DNA from: Emcibacter sp.
GTDB lineage: Bacteria > Pseudomonadota > Alphaproteobacteria > Sphingomonadales > Emcibacteraceae
Direction: 5' to 3'
DNA length: 64,000 nt
Assembly: GCA_021741205.1 (NCBI GenBank)
Contig: JAIOYI010000006.1
Span: 62,001 to 126,000, forward strand
Shown: positions 9,512 to 18,705 of the stretch, piece after piece
How the letters are laid out: every line of letters starts with the position of its first letter
Position numbering within the stretch: the stretch's first letter is position 1
Position numbers and translations under genes: made by a program
The notes under the pieces: model-generated
Seen by the model: only the letters and a program-made list of their open reading frames with translations
What the model was told of the DNA's origin: nothing
Databases searched by the model: none

Positions 9512-11179
9512 TCAGGCAATTTCTTTCAGAACCATTTTCCCACGCGAATTTTTGTCCAACATTTCGCCCTGTTTTTTATCCAGCATCAATTCTCTTGCCT
9601 TGGCATAGGAGGGATCTTGCCAGAAAATCAAACAGCCATTACAGCCCCTGCCACAACATCCCTCAACACCAATGCGGGGCGTCTTAAATTTCCGTTCCGC
9701 ATTGGCCTCATCTAAGCTTACCGCCAAAGCATCTCGCTTCTTTTCATAAAGCATCGCGGAGCCATGCCCCTGCTCTATCTTACTGGATTCTTTATCCAGT
9801 TTCAGACGATTCCATTGTTCACGGGTCAGCGCACGTTCTTTACGGATTATCGTCATTTCAGGGTAAGAAGTGCGAAGTTCTTCCAAATCTTCCCGATCAA
9901 ATAATGAAAAAGGCACCCGAATAAATGGCTTTTGCCCTGCATTGACCGCATCGGTGACTTTTTCAGTTCTGTTGTCAATAAATTCATAAATTCGTAGAAA
10001 AATAGTATTGCGACTAACCGGCGATACAAATTCAAGGACATCACCTGATTCTATACGATTTTTAACCTCAACAATAAAGGCATCATTCTCTACCTTATTG
10101 ACAAGTCCCGCAAATTCCCATTCCGCAATGGTTGACGTATTTTCGTAATTATGGGCATGATTTGTAAGCCGCCCTTCATGAAAGGCCAAGGTATAACCCC
10201 GACTTTGTACGGTATCCAGTTCCGCCATATATTTCTCAGGAGACCAGTTTTCTCTGTCTTCATACCAGTCATCTATTGCCATGCGGTAGGCTCTTGCCAC
10301 AAGAGCCACATAATATTGGCTTTTGTTACGGCCTTCTACTTTTAAACTATCAACACCAATGCGCAAATAATCATCAAGTTTTGGCATCAAACATAAGTCT
10401 TTGGAATTCAGAATATAAGAGCCCCGTTCATCTTCTTCTATAGGCATCAATTCACCTTCACGTACACCTTCTTCAAGTAAGAACTCAAACAAACCCAAAG
10501 TATGTTCATTAAGCTCTAACTCTTTGATTGTGCCGTCTTTTAGACGCATATGCACTTTATAATTCCAACGACAGCTATTGGCGCAATTCCCCTGATTTGC
10601 ACCCCGTTCCGACATATAATTGCTGAGCAGGCAACGTCCGCTATAGGTCATGCACATGGCACCGTGGACAAATGCTTCTAATTTTATATCTGGGCATTTT
10701 TCTCTGATCTCAACAAGTTCCGCATAAGAGACTTCCCGGGCAAGAACCGCAAGACTTGCCCCTTGCTCCTGCCAAAATTTTACACTAAGCCAGCTACAGA
10801 TATTTGCCTGTGTGGACACGTGAAGTTCCAGATCAGGCGCCATATCTTTCACATACTGAAACACGCCGGGGTCTGCAATGATCACACCATCAGGCTTTAC
10901 CTTGCGCACTGTTTTCACATATTGCTCAAGTTTTGGAATGTCCTTGTTATGAGAAAAAAGATTAAGCGTAAGGTAAACTCTTTTGCCATATTTATGAGCA
11001 AATTCAACACCTTCCACCACATCTTCTAAGGTAAACTCTGATTTCGTTCTTAAGGACATATCAGGGGTGCCAAGATAAATGGCATCAGCCCCATAAAGCA
11101 CCGCCATTTTTAACTTTTGGAGATCGCCTGCGGGCATTAAAAGTTCCGAGCGTTCGGGACGTTTGGCTAAAACTACCAT
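9512..11179 (-). CDS. trhP: U32 family protein, TrhP (YegQ)-like, with Cys-rich C-terminal extension
   Basis: The core matches the U32 peptidase-related family member TrhP/YegQ, which is needed for 5-hydroxyuridine formation in tRNA anticodon loops. A proteolytic role is unlikely. Four conserved cysteines (176, 183, 199, 203) lie in CMTYSGRCLLSNYM and GNCANSCRW and probably hold an Fe-S cluster. At 555 residues it is about 100 longer than E. coli TrhP. The extra C-terminus carries four more cysteines (508, 509, 513, 516) in GCCGRGCNGCLIFWQDP. The ATG at 11179 has an AGGAA ribosome site. The symbol is by family resemblance; RlhA-type U32 proteins are the alternative. Confidence 0.85.
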   Translation of the reverse strand: MVVLAKRPERSELLMPAGDLQKLKMAVLYGADAIYLGTPDMSLRTKSEFTLEDVVEGVEFAHKYGKRVYLTLNLFSHNKDIPKLEQYVKTVRKVKPDGVIIADPGVFQYVKDMAPDLELHVSTQANICSWLSVKFWQEQGASLAVLAREVSYAELVEIREKCPDIKLEAFVHGAMCMTYSGRCLLSNYMSERGANQGNCANSCRWNYKVHMRLKDGTIKELELNEHTLGLFEFLLEEGVREGELMPIEEDERGSYILNSKDLCLMPKLDDYLRIGVDSLKVEGRNKSQYYVALVARAYRMAIDDWYEDRENWSPEKYMAELDTVQSRGYTLAFHEGRLTNHAHNYENTSTIAEWEFAGLVNKVENDAFIVEVKNRIESGDVLEFVSPVSRNTIFLRIYEFIDNRTEKVTDAVNAGQKPFIRVPFSLFDREDLEELRTSYPEMTIIRKERALTREQWNRLKLDKESSKIEQGHGSAMLYEKKRDALAVSLDEANAERKFKTPRIGVEGCCGRGCNGCLIFWQDPSYAKARELMLDKKQGEMLDKNSRGKMVLKEIA

Positions 11180-11247
11180 TATATTTCCTGTATCAGCATG
11201 AATTTATTTGTCTGCTATATCTTTTATCATGTAAAAAGTAAATTAAA

Positions 11248-11973
11248 TCAGTTCAAAAAATCCAACAACATTCGCCGTGCTTGCGGAATTTTCTTATTAT
11301 GGGGATGGAGAACATAGCGTTCGAGAAAAAATTCACTTAAAGCGAGGCCTTCTCTTACATTGTCCTCTGTTACCTTGCCACCTTTAAATAAAAAAGGAGG
11401 CAGAGCAAATAATTTCTCATGATAAGGTAGCCCCGCCTCACGGCTTACCGCCCGCCCCGATTTTGGTGAGACATAAATCAAGTCATCCGTAACACCCGTT
11501 GCGGCACAACAACTGAGGTCAAGACCAAAACCAAGTTCGGATAAAAGCCCAATTTCCCAACGTACCAATAAGGCACCCCAATTTTCTGCTTGATGATCCA
11601 CATGCTCCAAGGCATCAAGCAATAATTGAAGCCCAAGGTATAATTTAGGATGTTGTTCTTTTTCCGCCAAACACACGGACAGAATGGCGCAAACACTGTT
11701 TAAAACGCCAAGTTTTGAGGGATAATCCAAAAAAGAAGCCGAGCGAGCATTGTGCAGTTCAACACTGTAGGTTCCCAGTTGGCTTTCCAATCGACCCCGC
11801 CACTGCAATATAACTTCATTACCAGGCTGAAGCGTCCCCCGTTGGCGTTTACCGATACCGCCCTTGACCAGTCCCGCATGACGCCCATGTTCAGCCGTCA
11901 TGACATCAATCACTGCATCAAATTCGCCGTATTTTCGAAGAGAAATAATTATGCCCTGATCTTGAAATTCCAT
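11248..11973 (-). CDS. recO: DNA repair protein RecO
   Basis: RecO (241 residues) works with RecF and RecR to load RecA on SSB-coated single-stranded DNA in gap repair. The N-terminal OB fold (DQGIIISLRKYGEFDAVIDVMTAEHGR) and the helical C-terminus with the usual GLDLSCCAATG segment are clear. Of the usual zinc-site cysteines only the CC pair is retained, as in other alphaproteobacteria. Length fits the family. Confidence 0.93.
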   Translation of the reverse strand: MEFQDQGIIISLRKYGEFDAVIDVMTAEHGRHAGLVKGGIGKRQRGTLQPGNEVILQWRGRLESQLGTYSVELHNARSASFLDYPSKLGVLNSVCAILSVCLAEKEQHPKLYLGLQLLLDALEHVDHQAENWGALLVRWEIGLLSELGFGLDLSCCAATGVTDDLIYVSPKSGRAVSREAGLPYHEKLFALPPFLFKGGKVTEDNVREGLALSEFFLERYVLHPHNKKIPQARRMLLDFLN

Positions 11974-11994
11974 TTATTATGTCATCTGTTAAAA

Positions 11995-14697
11995 CTATTT
12001 CATAGCCTCAAGACGCGCTATACCCTCCTTGATTTTATCGGCTTTTTGTTCTGCATCAAAGAGATTATTACGATTTTCCATCACAATATTTTCTGGTGCA
12101 TTGCTCATGAATTTTTCATTATTCAAGCGTCCTGAAATACCATTTATTTCTTTAAGTAATTTATCTAGATTTTTTTGCAATCTATCCTTTTCAGCATCAA
12201 TATCAATGGCTCCTGCAAGGGGGAGAAAATAGCTGGCCTCACCCACCACAACTTGAAGCGCACCCTTTGGAGCGGCTCCCTCATGCAATGTTATATTCTC
12301 AAGTCTTGCAAGACGTTTCAACATATCAACCTGTGAAAGAATAGAAGCTTGTGTGACATTTGCCGCACCCTTGACCAGAAGATCAAGTTTTGCGCCCGCA
12401 GGAACATTCATTTCTGATCGGGCCGTACGGATAGCCGAAATAAGTTGAATAAGCCATTCCATCTCTGCAATTGCCGCTTGATCAATCAATTTTTCATCAT
12501 AAATTGGCCAGTCCGCAATGATAATATCCGTTGTGCGGTCTGCGCGCAAACTTCCCCATATTTCTTCTGTGATAAAGGGCATAAAGGGGTGCAATGTTTT
12601 TAAAATCTGATCCATGACCCATGCGGCACAATTACGGGTTTCGAACTTTTCCTGCTCATTTTCACCGAAGAATTGTGGTTTAATCAATTCCACATACCAA
12701 TCACAGAATTTTCCCCATGTGAAATGGTAAATAGCCGCCGAGGCATCATTATACCGATAGGATTCCAATGATTTTGTTACCTCATCCGTTGCCTTAACCA
12801 CCTCACCAATAATCCATTTATTGACAGAAAGCGTCACGTGACTTGGATCAAAATTTTGGTCAATATTGTCAAAACAGCCATTCATATCGCAAAAACGGGC
12901 AGCATTCCAAAGTTTCGTACCAAAGTTACGGTTACCTTCCACCCGCTTTTCAGACATTTTAATGTCCCGTCCCTGCGCCTCCATCGAGGCCAAGGTAAAG
13001 CGCAAAGCATCCGCTCCAAATTGATCGGCAAGTTCCAACGGATCAATGACATTGCCCTTGGATTTTGACATTTTGGCACCATGCTCGTCCCTGACAAGGG
13101 CATGAACATAAACTGTATGAAAGGGAACCTCTGGCTTTCCGTCATCATCATTCATGAAATGCAGCCCGTCCATCATCATACGTGCCACCCAAAAGAAAAT
13201 AATATCAAAGCCCGTAACCAACACATCGGTCTTATAATGTTTTTTCAGTTCAGGCGTCTCATCAGGCCAGCCAAGGGTACCAAAGGGCCAAAGAGCCGAT
13301 GAAAACCATGTATCCAGAACGTCGGGATCACGGGTCAGTTTCTTTTTCTCACCGTAATGCTGATAAGCTTGATTTTCGGCCTCTTCCTCATTGATTGCCA
13401 CAAAAATTTCACCATCTGGGCCGTACCATGCGGGAATTTGATGTCCCCACCACAGTTGACGGGATATGCACCATGGTTCAATATTTCGCATCCATTCAAA
13501 ATAGGTTTTTTCCCAATTTTTCGGAACAAATTTTGTCGCCCCACTTTCAACGGCCTCAATGGGAGTGCGCGCCATAACCTCCGCATTGACATACCATTGA
13601 TCGGTAAGCCAAGGTTCAATCACCACGCCCGACCTATCGCCGTAGGGTACCATATGAACAGTATCTTCGATTTTATCCAACAGACCCAAAGATTCCATGT
13701 CGGAGACAACCATTTTACGCACTTCAAAGCGGTCCAAATAACGGTATTTTTCAGGAACCTGATCGTTGGTTTTGGCCTCATGATCAAAAATATTGATTTC
13801 TTCTAGATTATGGCGTTTACCCACCATATTATCATCAAAGTCATGGGCCGGCGTAATTTTCACGGCGCCCGACCCTTTTTCAGGATCAGCATGATCATCC
13901 GACACCACAATAAGTGTGCGCCCAACCAAGGGCAGCGTCAGTGTTTTTCCGATTAAATCCTTATAGCGGTCATCCTTTGGGTTAACCGCCACCGCCACAT
14001 CGCCGAGCATGGTTTCAGGGCGTGTGGTCGCAACGGTAAGAAAACGTCCCTTTTCACCGTCCACAGGATATTTAAAATGCCAATAATGGCCATTGACCTC
14101 TTTTTGTTCCACCTCAAGATCGGAAATGGCTGTTTTAAGTTTGGGATCCCAGTTAACCAGCCGTTTATCTTTATAAATTAAGTCCTGCTTGTAAAGTTCC
14201 ACAAAAACCTTGAGCACCGCATTGGCAAAGCCCTCATCCATGGTAAAACGGCTGCGGCTCCAATCACAGGATTGACCAAGACGGCGCATCTGGTTAAAAA
14301 TCATGCCACCTGATTTTTCTTTCCATTCCCATACCCGTTCAATGAATTTTTCCCGTCCCAAATCATGACGTGATATACCCTCGGCATCAAGTTGACGCTC
14401 GACGACCATCTGAGTTGCAATACCCGCATGGTCCATACCTGGCTGCCACAAAACATCCTTGCCCCGCATCCGTTCAAAACGGATTAAGATATCCTGCAAT
14501 GTATGGTTCAGTGCATGACCAATATGAAGGCTACCCGTGACATTGGGCGGGGGCAAAACAATGGTATAGGGCTCGGCATCCACTCTTCCAGCTTTAAAGG
14601 CACCCTTATTATCCCATTTATCATAAATTCGTGTTTCGGCCTCTTGATAATCAAAATTTTTTGACAGTTTTTCTGCTGTTTCCTGATTTTCGGACAT
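11995..14697 (-). CDS. valS: Valine--tRNA ligase
   Basis: Class I aminoacyl-tRNA synthetase that charges tRNA-Val, with an editing domain against threonine. The HIGH-type motif is PPPNVTGSLHIGHALN and the KMSKS motif is KMSKSKGNVIDP. The last 65 or so residues form the ValS C-terminal coiled coil (DIDAEKDRLQKNLDKLLKEI). The frame is open 22 codons further upstream, but the ATG at 14697 begins the conserved N-terminus and has AGGA upstream, giving 900 residues. It lies downstream of popZ with a 117-base gap that holds an imperfect GC-rich hairpin near 14754-14774. Confidence 0.97.
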   Translation of the reverse strand: MSENQETAEKLSKNFDYQEAETRIYDKWDNKGAFKAGRVDAEPYTIVLPPPNVTGSLHIGHALNHTLQDILIRFERMRGKDVLWQPGMDHAGIATQMVVERQLDAEGISRHDLGREKFIERVWEWKEKSGGMIFNQMRRLGQSCDWSRSRFTMDEGFANAVLKVFVELYKQDLIYKDKRLVNWDPKLKTAISDLEVEQKEVNGHYWHFKYPVDGEKGRFLTVATTRPETMLGDVAVAVNPKDDRYKDLIGKTLTLPLVGRTLIVVSDDHADPEKGSGAVKITPAHDFDDNMVGKRHNLEEINIFDHEAKTNDQVPEKYRYLDRFEVRKMVVSDMESLGLLDKIEDTVHMVPYGDRSGVVIEPWLTDQWYVNAEVMARTPIEAVESGATKFVPKNWEKTYFEWMRNIEPWCISRQLWWGHQIPAWYGPDGEIFVAINEEEAENQAYQHYGEKKKLTRDPDVLDTWFSSALWPFGTLGWPDETPELKKHYKTDVLVTGFDIIFFWVARMMMDGLHFMNDDDGKPEVPFHTVYVHALVRDEHGAKMSKSKGNVIDPLELADQFGADALRFTLASMEAQGRDIKMSEKRVEGNRNFGTKLWNAARFCDMNGCFDNIDQNFDPSHVTLSVNKWIIGEVVKATDEVTKSLESYRYNDASAAIYHFTWGKFCDWYVELIKPQFFGENEQEKFETRNCAAWVMDQILKTLHPFMPFITEEIWGSLRADRTTDIIIADWPIYDEKLIDQAAIAEMEWLIQLISAIRTARSEMNVPAGAKLDLLVKGAANVTQASILSQVDMLKRLARLENITLHEGAAPKGALQVVVGEASYFLPLAGAIDIDAEKDRLQKNLDKLLKEINGISGRLNNEKFMSNAPENIVMENRNNLFDAEQKADKIKEGIARLEAMK

Positions 14698-14814
14698 TGC
14701 AGTTTTTTTCCTATAACTTAAATGTGAATAATATTTAGTGCTTAAATGAGAGAAGAGCCCCAAGGAGGCCCTTCATAATATGATATATGTAAAACTATTT
14801 CCCAAATAATAAAG

Positions 14815-15399
14815 CTATGGCTTTTTGGTTCGAGCAAGTCGGGCAATTTCTTTAGCTATCATTCTCTCTACAATTGGCGGCAAATTTTTGTCTAACCAGT
14901 TTTTCAACATGGGTTTTAACATTTCCCTCACCAGATCTTCTAATGTATTACCTGCTCCCTGATATCCTGTTGTGAGCAAATCAGATAAAATACCAAATTG
15001 ATCCATGGTGAAATTTGATTGTTCCTCGGACATCAATATATCCTTATCGCTAGCGGGATCAACATCATCAATAGGAAAGTCCATATCAATATCAACATCT
15101 TCTTCAGGTTCAACTTCAGGTTCTTCTTCGGGTTCTTCTTCGGGTTCTTCTTCGGGTTCTTCTAAAAATTCGACTTCTGGCTCGACTATGGGTTCTGGTT
15201 CTGGCTCTGGCTCTACCATTTCCGTTAGCTCAAGCACCTCTTCCTCAACAAGTTCTATTTCAGATTCAGGTTCTGGCTCCGGTTCAACAAAGTCATCAGC
15301 AGGTTTATTCTCATCCACATCATCTTCGGAAATAATTTTCCGAATTGATGCAAGAATTTCTTCCATTGTCGGCTCTTCCTGACCTTCCGCTTTGCTCAT
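14815..15399 (-). CDS. popZ: Polar organizing protein PopZ (DUF2497)
   Basis: PopZ forms the polymeric polar matrix that anchors ParB-bound chromosome origins and cell-cycle regulators at the poles of alphaproteobacteria. The 194-residue protein has the N-terminal hub helix (EEPTMEEILASIRKIISED, residues 8-26). A disordered Glu/Pro-rich linker of about 65 residues follows (39-103, with four-residue EEPE-type repeats), then the C-terminal oligomerisation helices (LEDLVREMLKPMLKNWLD then LPPIVERMIAKEIARLAR, residues 153-190). The position next to valS and tolC is a common alphaproteobacterial order. Confidence 0.92.
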   Translation of the reverse strand: MSKAEGQEEPTMEEILASIRKIISEDDVDENKPADDFVEPEPEPESEIELVEEEVLELTEMVEPEPEPEPIVEPEVEFLEEPEEEPEEEPEEEPEVEPEEDVDIDMDFPIDDVDPASDKDILMSEEQSNFTMDQFGILSDLLTTGYQGAGNTLEDLVREMLKPMLKNWLDKNLPPIVERMIAKEIARLARTKKP

Positions 15400-15486
15400 T
15401 ATATCATTACCTCGCCCTGTTAAGTGCTATCCCTCTTATTATAAACACTAAAATCAGCGTTAATTATATTAATATCTAACATATAT

Positions 15487-15536
15487 AAAAAAAAAAGACC
15501 TTTTAAAACTAAAATATCCCTATTTCTTTTAAAAAG
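15487..15536 (-). terminator. Possible rho-independent terminator after tolC
   Basis: On the minus strand, 20 bases past the tolC stop, an AU-rich stem (arms 15527-15536 and 15499-15508, one mismatch) is followed after GTC by ten consecutive T residues (complement of 15487-15496). The stem is weak because it is almost all A-T, so this is a candidate only. Confidence 0.45.
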
Positions 15537-15556
15537 AATAAAAACTTACACTGTAT

Positions 15557-16912
15557 TTACTCAATATCCCATCCAAAAAACTTATTATCCACCTTTTTAG
15601 AATTAGCACTAGGATCATAAAGAGTTACATCAAGTTGCATTTCATTAGCCGTAAGCTTACCAGCAACAGATAATAGATTATAAGCTGCAATATATTGATC
15701 ACCCTGTGCTCTTACTAAACTTACTCTAGAATCAAGTAGTTCCTGTTCGGCATCCAAGACATCCAAAGTTGTTCTTGAGCCAACTTCAGATTCCTGACGA
15801 ACACCTTCAAGTGCAATGTCATTTGCGATGATCTGATCTTCTGAGGAGGCGATACGGGCCGTTGCCTCACGATATCCTTCCCAAGCATTACGAACCTGTT
15901 CGGTAACGTCACGCTCTACGGCGATGGATTCTAAGCGACGTTGGTTTTCAACTTGACGGGCTTGGCGAATATTAGATGATACCGAACCACTTTGATAAAG
16001 GGGTATAGTCATTTCAGCAACAATTTCTTTCGCTGTAGACGTGTCTGTTTGGCTAAAATTTTCCCAACTTTTGCTTAACCTTGCCACCACATCCACACTG
16101 GGTCCAAGGTTACCAAATTGTCTTTTCACATTATAACCTGCGGCATTTTCAATATATTCCGCCGCCCGTAATTTTGGATTGTTATTGCGTGCCATCTCTA
16201 GGGCAGCTTCTTCTGAGGCGGGCATGGCGGGTAAACTTGCCGGTCTTTCAATATCGGCGGGGGCATTACCCACTGTTTTCATATAGGCTGCCCTACTTGC
16301 GGTTAATGCTGACTCAGCCTTTATTTTCTCTGATAGTGAACGTGACAATCGCGCTTTTGATTGTGCCACATCTGTCCGAGTTATTTCGCCAACCCTAAAT
16401 CTATCTTCGCTAGCCTCTAACTGACGTTTTAGGACAGCAACATTGCTTTTGGTTAAATCAAGCACCGCCATATCCCGCAAAACATTGATATAGGCGGTTA
16501 CAGAATCAAGTAATATTTTCTGCTCGACACCCATCAATTCTTCACGGGCAGCGTTTACCTGACTACGTGCCTCATTGACCGTATTAACCGTCTTCATACT
16601 TTTAAAAACAGGTTGTCTGACCTCAAGCGATAAATTTCGAGGGTTTGTATTGCCACTTGATGCAAATGTTGCGACGCTTTCTGAATGTTTATAACCATAG
16701 CGACCAGATCCAACCACCGAAGGACGCCACCCTGATTTTGCCTGACTAACGGTTTCATCGATTGCCCGAACTGATGCTCGCTTGGCCTGTAAAGTGGGAT
16801 TATTCAGATATGCGGCTGCCATTGCCTCTTTTAAGGTTTCAGAATGAGCGGGCGAATATAAAGCTGTTACGGCAAGGCAAGATAAGGTTGCTTGATATAG
16901 TTTTTTTTTCAT
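15557..16912 (-). CDS. tolC: TolC-family outer membrane efflux channel
   Basis: The 451-residue outer-membrane protein forms the trans-periplasmic exit duct for type I secretion and RND/MFP efflux pumps. A signal peptide (to about residue 24, AHSETLKEAM) precedes two OEP repeats rich in long alpha-helices. The opening LKEAMAAAYLNNPTLQAKRASVRAIDE and the second-repeat TTLDVLDAEQELLDSRVSLVRAQGD are typical. It is 43 bases downstream of pcm and is probably cotranscribed with it. No pump genes adjoin, so it likely serves several systems. Confidence 0.93.
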   Translation of the reverse strand: MKKKLYQATLSCLAVTALYSPAHSETLKEAMAAAYLNNPTLQAKRASVRAIDETVSQAKSGWRPSVVGSGRYGYKHSESVATFASSGNTNPRNLSLEVRQPVFKSMKTVNTVNEARSQVNAAREELMGVEQKILLDSVTAYINVLRDMAVLDLTKSNVAVLKRQLEASEDRFRVGEITRTDVAQSKARLSRSLSEKIKAESALTASRAAYMKTVGNAPADIERPASLPAMPASEEAALEMARNNNPKLRAAEYIENAAGYNVKRQFGNLGPSVDVVARLSKSWENFSQTDTSTAKEIVAEMTIPLYQSGSVSSNIRQARQVENQRRLESIAVERDVTEQVRNAWEGYREATARIASSEDQIIANDIALEGVRQESEVGSRTTLDVLDAEQELLDSRVSLVRAQGDQYIAAYNLLSVAGKLTANEMQLDVTLYDPSANSKKVDNKFFGWDIE

Positions 16913-16955
16913 TTATTATTACCCAAAATATTAAAATTCCCGCCTATCTTATACT

Positions 16956-17609
16956 TTAAAAGTTAAATTTCTTTATCTTTTTAAAAGCAGCCAAAGACGG
17001 AATAGATGCATCAAATAATATTCGCTTGCCAATAACGCCATCATTACGGGTGACATAGGTAGCCTTGCCGACCCCATTATCATTTATGATGCAAACCAAT
17101 CGGCCATCTTCGGCAAGTTGTTTCAAGATAACATCCGGGATATAATCAATCATACCATTGATAAATATGACATTATAAGGCCCCTGACCAGGCAACCCTT
17201 CAACTAGGGAACCTGTTACAACCGCAACATTATCACATGATTCTTCCGATAGTATCTCTGTGGCAACCTGAACGAGCTCAGCATTCTCCTCAAGGGCAAC
17301 AACGGCGCCAGCTAATCTGCCTAAAATTGCACTGGAATATCCAGTACCGCAGGCAATATCTAAAACCAAATCCGTTTTTTTCACAGCAGCTGCTTCTACA
17401 AGCCGAGAAAAAACCATTGATCCCATAATAATTCTGTCTTTTGCTATAACAATATTATCGTCAATATAGGCAACGCCGCTCATTCTTTTAGGAACGAATT
17501 TTTCACGATTAACAGATTTTATAGCGTTAATAATTTTTTCATTATTAACTTCATTAGGACGCAGTTGATTATCAATCATATGTTGACGTGCAAGTGCCGT
17601 ATCTGACAT
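16956..17609 (-). CDS. pcm: Protein-L-isoaspartate O-methyltransferase family
   Basis: A SAM-dependent methyltransferase (217 residues) of the family that methylates isoaspartyl residues to start their repair. The N-terminal ARQHMIDNQLRPNEVNNEKI and FVPKRMSGVAYIDDN segments and SAM motif I (VLDIACGTGYSSAIL) are clear. The alphaproteobacterial versions next to tolC are divergent from E. coli Pcm, so enzymatic activity is an inference. GGAG lies 7 bases before the ATG. Confidence 0.85.
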   Translation of the reverse strand: MSDTALARQHMIDNQLRPNEVNNEKIINAIKSVNREKFVPKRMSGVAYIDDNIVIAKDRIIMGSMVFSRLVEAAAVKKTDLVLDIACGTGYSSAILGRLAGAVVALEENAELVQVATEILSEESCDNVAVVTGSLVEGLPGQGPYNVIFINGMIDYIPDVILKQLAEDGRLVCIINDNGVGKATYVTRNDGVIGKRILFDASIPSLAAFKKIKKFNF

Positions 17610-17776
17610 TGGGAAACTCCTGAAATATATCGTTTGCTTTGTGTTATTGTATAAAGCTTCACTACAATATTTACAATAAAGTAAATGCTATTGTTGTAAA
17701 ACTCCATAAAAAACTACCCATAAAGATCAAATAGAACATTGACTTCCCAAACAATTGATTTAAAAGACTTGATACT

Positions 17777-17850
17777 GGCGCGGTGGCGGAGTGGCTACGC
17801 AGCGGATTGCAAATCCGTCTATATCGGTTCGATTCCGATCCGCGCCTCCA
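17777..17850 (+). tRNA. tRNA-Cys (GCA)
   Basis: A 74-base cloverleaf with acceptor stem GGCGCGG/CCGCGCC, anticodon stem GCGGA/TCCGT around the loop TTGCAAA (anticodon GCA), and T arm ATCGG-TTCGATT-CCGAT. The 3' discriminator U and the CCA end are genome-encoded. It is the only plus-strand gene between motB/TRAP and ispDF. A TTGACT hexamer about 37 bases upstream may be its -35 box. Confidence 0.96.
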
Positions 17851-17886
17851 ATTTCACAAAATATATTCTGCCTAGACAAAACTGAT

Positions 17887-18705
17887 CTAATTATAGTTGG
17901 GAAAAAGGATTTCTTTTATTTTTATCCAGTGTTCTTCACTATTTGCCGATAACAATCCTTTATATTGATCATGAATTCCATATTCTTCCTGATCAAGTAA
18001 TGACCGTACATATCCTCCTGCTTCTGAGAAAAACAAACTGCCCGGTAGATGATCCCAAGGTAATGTTCTATAATAGGCCGAAAAATTTTTCTCACCTCGC
18101 CCCAAGGAAATATAATCATATCCTGCACAATAGGCTGGCTTATTTTGTTTAAACTGATGAAGATTATGTTTAGCGTCACTCTTTAAATGAACAGGAAAGC
18201 GGCCAATATGAGCGGCTGCTATCATTTCTGATGGGATAAAGTCATGCGGCTTAATTTTTATATTTTGATCATTTAACCAAGCACCAGCCCCTTTTTCTGC
18301 CACCGCCATTTTCTGACTTATGGGTAAATATATCCATGCCCTGCTCACCTCGCCCCTGCGAAGTTCCGTTACCATCACAGCAAATTTTTCATCACCCTTG
18401 ATAAAATTATTGGTTCCATCAACAGGATCAATCAAAAAAGCCCGATCGGCAGCGAATGCAGCATTGATAATTTTTGGCATTAATTCAGCATTTTGTGAAA
18501 TGCTCTCTTCCCCACAAACAAAAGTCATGGGAAAAATGTCTTTTAAGCCAGATGTTAGATTTTTTTCAGCCTCTATATCGGCGATTGTCACCATTTCACC
18601 TTTGGCTTTTTCGGTGATTTCGCTTTGTTTAAGACCATTAAAACGTGGCAAAATATACTGCTCTGCAATCTGAATGATAAGTTGAGAAATCTTGTCTGAT
18701 GTCAT
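17887..18705 (-). CDS. Inositol monophosphatase family protein
   Basis: A Mg2+-dependent, Li+-sensitive type phosphatase fold (272 residues). Metal-site residues are Glu66-Glu67 in CGEES, Asp93 and Asp96 in LIDPVDGTNNF, and the aspartate of PWDHLPG. It could act on inositol phosphates, histidinol phosphate or PAP; the sequence does not settle which. Its ATG overlaps the hflX stop by four bases (ATGA), so it is the last gene of an hfq-hflX-phosphatase operon. Confidence 0.88.
   Translation of the reverse strand: MTSDKISQLIIQIAEQYILPRFNGLKQSEITEKAKGEMVTIADIEAEKNLTSGLKDIFPMTFVCGEESISQNAELMPKIINAAFAADRAFLIDPVDGTNNFIKGDEKFAVMVTELRRGEVSRAWIYLPISQKMAVAEKGAGAWLNDQNIKIKPHDFIPSEMIAAAHIGRFPVHLKSDAKHNLHQFKQNKPAYCAGYDYISLGRGEKNFSAYYRTLPWDHLPGSLFFSEAGGYVRSLLDQEEYGIHDQYKGLLSANSEEHWIKIKEILFPNYN

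Noticed and set aside
13357-13806. Plus-strand frame of 149 codons inside valS
   Set aside because: Antisense to conserved ValS sequence; a low-quality peptide typical of shadow frames.
14698-14763. 22-codon N-terminal extension of valS
   Set aside because: Not part of the ValS family; the ATG at 14697 has a ribosome site and starts the usual N-terminus.
15005-15382. Open frame of 125 codons, plus strand, rich in Ser and Gly repeats
   Set aside because: It is the antisense shadow of the Glu/Pro-rich popZ linker; GAA/CCA repeats read as TCT/GGT on the other strand.
17611-17776. Possible attachment site beside tRNA-Cys
   Set aside because: tRNA 3' ends often host integrated elements, but no repeat of the tRNA end and no integrase is present; the flanking genes look native.
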